Below, piece after piece: positions 62,401 through 64,000 of a DNA stretch of 64,000 bases (its first letter is position 1; each line of letters opens with the position of its first letter). This DNA comes from an uncultured Leptolyngbyaceae cyanobacterium (GTDB taxonomy: Bacteria > Cyanobacteriota > Cyanobacteriia > Leptolyngbyales > Leptolyngbyaceae), in NCBI GenBank assembly GCA_938023035.1, contig CALIDI010000024.1, positions 1 to 64,000 of the forward strand, given 5' to 3'. A program made the translations under genes and the position numbers. The notes under the pieces are model-generated. The model was not told the DNA's origin, did not search any database, and worked only from the letters and a program-made list of their open reading frames with translations.

Positions 62401-62401
62401 T
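56453..62401 (-). CDS. Giant multidomain secreted phosphatase/phytase with RTX repeats
   Basis: About 1,982 residues from ATG 62401 (MSPTIRFAQFNASLNRN, AAGGATAG ribosome site upstream). Domains in order: endonuclease/exonuclease/phosphatase-like domain (about 1-420; LLINEFDYF, FVIMGDQNADP, LRADYVLPS, SSDHRPVLVDV); esterase-like phytase domain (about 430-805; LGGLSGVVYDASQNLYY, LDPEDIVLTPNG); beta-propeller phytase-like domain (about 810-1170; DADDPAIYLHP, LYGFELGG, GMVVDQETGFLYIGQENVGI); Fn3-like and PhoD phosphatase (about 1190-1690; FGATGDWRG, ELGDTIYADFP, ATIDDHEVTNDF, ADIHGTLVNN); RTX Ca-binding repeats (about 1754-1905, GGNDTIYAGEGNN-type). No N-terminal signal, so type I secretion is expected. 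It is very likely a phosphate-scavenging exoenzyme; expression under phosphate limitation is inferred. Confidence 0.9.
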   Translation of the reverse strand: MSPTIRFAQFNASLNRNADGQLVNDLSNPAIPDNRGFGANANQTLRIQQAKNVAEIIQRTNADVLLINEFDYFEADPTKAVELFQQNFLSISQNGATPVEYPYFYIAPSNTGIPTGFDLNNNGLAVTQISNGIGAPGYGDDAFGFGTFPGQFGMVLLSKYPIDTANVRTFQTFLWKDMPGNLLTNDPTVDNPATPVNENLGGFYSPEKQAILRLSSKSHWDVPIQVDGEVVHALVSHPTPPVFDGPEDRNGKRNHDEIRFWADYVTPGQGDYIYDDNGGAGGLTSGSRFVIMGDQNADPRDGDSYKNAIWQLLLNPNINTNAIPSSLGGIQQAALQGGANLNHKGNPAFDTADFADTTPGNLRADYVLPSADLPIVRSQVFWGLNTDPLFPLVGTFNPTLPGGYPSSDHRPVLVDVHLGPTPAGRTLTEATFLSQTTFPTGFVPAGPVGTVNGVTTPLGGLSGVVYDASQNLYYSISDDRSEVGPARFYTFTADLQNLSSSVSFTSAVTLKDPSGNTFPRLSLDPEDIVLTPNGTLLISSEGEVRPDLGPSRVTNPFIKEFDRVTGQEIRSLPIPAKFLPQIEDTNGNGVVDAGDRAIAGVRNNLAFESLTLTPNQKTLFTATENALIQDGPAAGVSNSSPARIIQYNLVNGQPEKEYLYEVDPVAFPPNPANAFATNGLVDLLALDDRGTMLALERSFAVGAVGTPGNTGNTIKIYEISTQGATDISFIDSLNALDPAARAAIQPVQKRLLLNLDALNLPTGTDNIEGLAFGPKLPDGRQSIVLVSDNNFNPTQFTQILALDLEQLPSVTPRVETRPALLDDEVEQADADDPAIYLHPTDSSKSLVVTAVKDGGLRVYDLGGNLVQEINPGRIRYNNVDLLYGFELGGETMDLAIATDRRNDKIAIFAINPDASRGSYLTDITDPNLGTLFQMAPFEPPYSASSRSAYGLATYRSPVTHDAFVFVNRRQTGDVVQLELFDLGNGTIGVEPVRNFTVPLPAGAPTRTNPQLEGMVVDQETGFLYIGQENVGIWKYQAEPNGGSTGRLIDRVKAIGGSNLTDDVEGLTIYYGADGTGYLLASSQGDNTFAVYSREGNNDFLGRFAVGPNGSIDGVQGSDGADVLNVPLGPNFPYGLFVTQDGDNLPRVLVEDDGELENISTNFKFVPWENIATAFANPLNIDTSSYNPRTPQPQSITAIASGDVTQTTAVLLAQSNFVGNIEIAYSTDPNFEADENEVEARVTVAGLPVKVPIRNLQPNTTYYYRVTDAAGAIEMGRFTTAAALGTFAGLSFGATGDWRGELAPYPGIANATDFNLNFFIELGDTIYADFPSNAVRNPDGSRKVQATTLDDFRAKHAEVYGDRFGVNTWKDLRAATAILATIDDHEVTNDFEGGKDLSRATAAEQAFYGASRGFINDSPLYETGMQVFQEYNPLRDEFYGNTGDPRTTGERKLYRYSTYGSDAATFILDARSFRDEGLPAVTNLANPLQVGTFLTQSFDPSRTLLGRVQLEDLKQDLLNAESNGVTWKFIVVPEPIQNLGVLAASDRFEGYAAERTEILKFIDENRIQNVVFIAADIHGTLVNNLTYQTSPFGPQIATSAFEITTGSLAFDAPFGPTVAELAVAAGLLTPAQKAFYDSLPVANDADSLPNDKDDFIKQIIDNALQPLGYDPIGLNHNLAIAEGKIDATLLQGDYIATHTYGWTKFDIDPTTQKLRVTTYGIAPYSEAELLADPAAIINRTPGIVSQFEVNAKLAEIRGTRRNDTLFGTSASETFFGLGGNDTIYAGEGNNTVWTLDGNDTIYAGAGNDFISAGNGNNTIYAGEGINRILAGAGRDLIYSGAGSDFIDAGNGNNTIYAGEGSNIITAGAGNDLIYAGAGNDVISAGAGRNTIYAGGGNNRITSIGKDTIHVGSGQNTFVLGKGEGDATIIGFGAEDRISLSGGLKYEDLTIRRIGGDTRLSAGGDLIATLKWVQPQQVTASLFV

Positions 62402-62737
62402 AAAACTATCCTTTGGTGTCAAGAAGGGAGCAGCAGCACGGATAGAAAACGCCGATCGCGAGGGCAATGACTCAACATCTTTCAAAGGAGACAGGGCAAA
62501 GAACGCACGGCGCTTTCTAACAAATTGGTGAGAATCCTTCAGCCGCAGGCTGAGCAGGTGAATGACTAAACCCAGGTTGGATAAGTGTTGGGATTCCATC
62601 GCGCGCTCGAATAAGCAATTGCTAGCGCGATCGCCAAGCGGATCTTGCAAATTTCTAACCGCTTAAGTAAGCGGAGCCGCAGTCAAAAGTCGTCTGTGTA
62701 AAAAAATGGGGAGCACTAGACGCTCCCCAACCGGTGG
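62402..62737. other. Leader of the giant phosphatase gene
   Basis: This 336-bp stretch lies between the two RTX genes. The frame of the big protein stays open upstream to 62650 without family similarity, so a longer N-terminus is unlikely. It holds the terminator of the preceding nuclease gene (62700-62729). I looked for a tandem 8-bp Pho box and found no convincing one. Confidence 0.45.
62700..62729 (-). terminator. Rho-independent terminator after the RTX nuclease gene
   Basis: On the minus strand TGGGGAGC / GCTCCCCA forms an 8-bp perfect stem with a 7-nt loop, followed directly by seven T. It lies 9 bp after the stop at 62738, so the nuclease gene and the giant phosphatase gene are probably separate transcripts. 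Confidence 0.9.
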
Positions 62738-64000
62738 TTAGAGAAGGGCAAAATCTCCTAAGTCAATGGTGTTTGCAGCGACCCCCTCCAGGATGGCAAT
62801 CAGATGGGAACGGCCACCATCGTAGTATTTCAGGTAAGTCCCTTCAGGTTTCTGGACGATCGAGATGCGGTTGAGACTCAGCCCTAGCAAACCGATGGTG
62901 TCTTCTCCCTTGGTGAAATCGGTGATGCGAGTGGTGCCCGCCAGGGAAGACAGCACGAAGGTATCGTTCCCCAGCCCGCCAGTCAGGATGTTGCGACCCG
63001 CACCGCCATAGAGAATGTCATCACCGGCACCGGCATCAATTTCATCATTTCCGGCGACGGTTGCCAGCAGCACTTTGTTGAGTTTGATGGAACGGAAGGT
63101 GAACTCTCCCGCATCAGCTCGAATGATGACCTGGTCAAAGGCTGCTTCCGAGTTAAACGTGAAGCGATCGCGGTTAAAGGTTTGGCGACCCACTTCTACC
63201 CCATCTTTACGAGCAATCACCGTGACCTGAGAACCGGCTGCAAACCGATTCAGCACAATGTCAGCACTGAAAGCACTGTCGTAGGTCGCCTGGGGAAGGA
63301 TGCCAATTTGCAACTGCTCGCCGCCCTCAATCCGCTTACGCAGACGGGAATTGTGGCGGCGATCGGCCGCATCCTGAATGCCAACCCCTTCGCCCTGATC
63401 CACCCAAGTGCGCACCTCATTACCAACGGCATCCAAAGCCGTAATGCTAAAGCTGCCAAAGGTGCTGGGCAGTTCACCATTTTGCCGGGTGCGGTCAAGC
63501 ACCGAAGGATGATTGCCCTCCTTAAACTCAATCGTTAGTCTGGCGTTTTGCAGCCCAAAGAAGAGAGACGTTAAATCAGGGTTGAGGGTGCTATCCCCAA
63601 AGATGATGTCATTGCCCCCCAGCGCGTTGATAATATCGCTGCCATTCCCCGCGTTAATGATATCTGGCCCAGGGGTGCCAGTGAGTACATCATTACCAGC
63701 AGTGCCATTGATAGTAGTCACCGGGGTGCGCAGGTTTAGCCCGACCACGAGGGGGTCATGGTCAGAGGAGGCAAAGGGGTCAACGTTGTAAAAGCTGATC
63801 TGCTGGGCGGGAGACTTAAAGTTTAAGTTGTAATCCAGAGATACAGGCTCATCGGCATTGATGTGCCACTTGGCGGCCCCTGTCACCTGATCTAGCAGAG
63901 TGCTGCTGGCCAAGGCATGATCTAGGGAACCCCACTGCCCCCGGAACTGGAAGGAGTAGGTCTGAGCACCAAACAGACTGGTGTAGCCAGCATTCTCCAG
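62738..64000 (-). CDS. ExeM/NucH-type extracellular nuclease with RTX repeats (C-terminal part)
   Basis: The frame is open to the right edge of the window, giving at least 420 residues; the N-terminus is missing. The visible start of the segment (LFGAQTYSFQFRGQWGSLDH and YNVDPFASSDHDPLVVGLNL) is the end of an endonuclease/exonuclease/phosphatase domain, with SSDHDPL as the final catalytic motif. A calcium-binding RTX segment follows (GNDVLTGTPGPDIINAGNGS), then a beta-sandwich insertion (about 63230-63560), and a second RTX block (GDDILYGGAGRNILTGGLGN) before the C-terminal secretion-signal-like tail. ExeM/NucH nucleases degrade extracellular DNA. It sits directly upstream of the giant phosphatase. 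Confidence 0.88.
   Translation of the reverse strand: MENAGYTSLFGAQTYSFQFRGQWGSLDHALASSTLLDQVTGAAKWHINADEPVSLDYNLNFKSPAQQISFYNVDPFASSDHDPLVVGLNLRTPVTTINGTAGNDVLTGTPGPDIINAGNGSDIINALGGNDIIFGDSTLNPDLTSLFFGLQNARLTIEFKEGNHPSVLDRTRQNGELPSTFGSFSITALDAVGNEVRTWVDQGEGVGIQDAADRRHNSRLRKRIEGGEQLQIGILPQATYDSAFSADIVLNRFAAGSQVTVIARKDGVEVGRQTFNRDRFTFNSEAAFDQVIIRADAGEFTFRSIKLNKVLLATVAGNDEIDAGAGDDILYGGAGRNILTGGLGNDTFVLSSLAGTTRITDFTKGEDTIGLLGLSLNRISIVQKPEGTYLKYYDGGRSHLIAILEGVAANTIDLGDFALL

Noticed and set aside
57311-62531. Numerous plus-strand open frames antisense to the giant RTX protein
   Set aside because: They are typical antisense shadows of GC-rich coding DNA; none has a recognisable domain or ribosome site.

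Overview
The window is cyanobacterial DNA. The octamer GCGATCGC (HIP1) recurs throughout. Core genes include thf1/psb29 (photosystem II biogenesis), a CpcT-type phycobiliprotein lyase, PSRP-3/Ycf65, Ycf46, glgB, a DASH cryptochrome, an NrtS-like nitrate transporter and hisZ. I cannot name the species.

Region 1-10,300 is accessory DNA. It carries at least five integron attC sites (1057-5610), all in one orientation, with no integrase in view. The cassettes between them hold a TPR membrane protein, a complete PvuII-type restriction-modification system (methylase, controller protein with its C-box, endonuclease), two paralogous short cassettes whose only shared reading frame is antisense, and a two-gene ABC-type ATPase plus Toprim-like protein module that looks like an anti-phage system. 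An IS5-family element (5628-6505) sits 17 bp beyond the last attC site and cuts off the front of a TPR gene that also has an in-frame stop. A caspase-like (peptidase C14) gene follows, broken by two frameshifts and two stops; one stop was created by a 72-bp duplication-insertion.

Region 10,300-18,200 is a tightly packed minus-strand cluster for a surface glycan or glycolipid: NAD-dependent epimerase, TIM-barrel sugar-phosphate isomerase, two family-2 glycosyltransferases, an FAD oxidoreductase and a large multi-pass membrane protein.

Region 18,500-56,200 is ordinary core genome. It covers pgeF, a methyltransferase, ycf46, a LOG-like protein, cry-DASH, a WbuC-type cupin overlapping glgB, psrp3, a HAD hydrolase, lptC, dapF, a solitary DNA methyltransferase, a cellulose-synthase-like glycosyltransferase, an OppC-like permease, an SLH/GHL10 glycosidase, an MscS channel, cysE, a TIGR03790 lipoprotein, tRNA-Ser(GGA), an extended 2Fe-2S ferredoxin, an SNase-fold lipoprotein, an inositol-monophosphatase-like enzyme, a J-domain/TPR protein, hisZ, nrtS, hemF, a STAS protein, cpcT, thf1 and aspA. 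At least two families of dispersed palindromic repeats fill the gaps.

Region 56,450-64,000 (minus strand) holds two secreted RTX proteins. One is a protein of about 1,980 residues combining an EEP nuclease/phosphatase domain, an esterase-like phytase domain, a beta-propeller phytase domain, a PhoD-type phosphatase and RTX repeats. The other is the C-terminal part of an ExeM/NucH-type extracellular nuclease. Together they look like an organic-phosphate scavenging locus.
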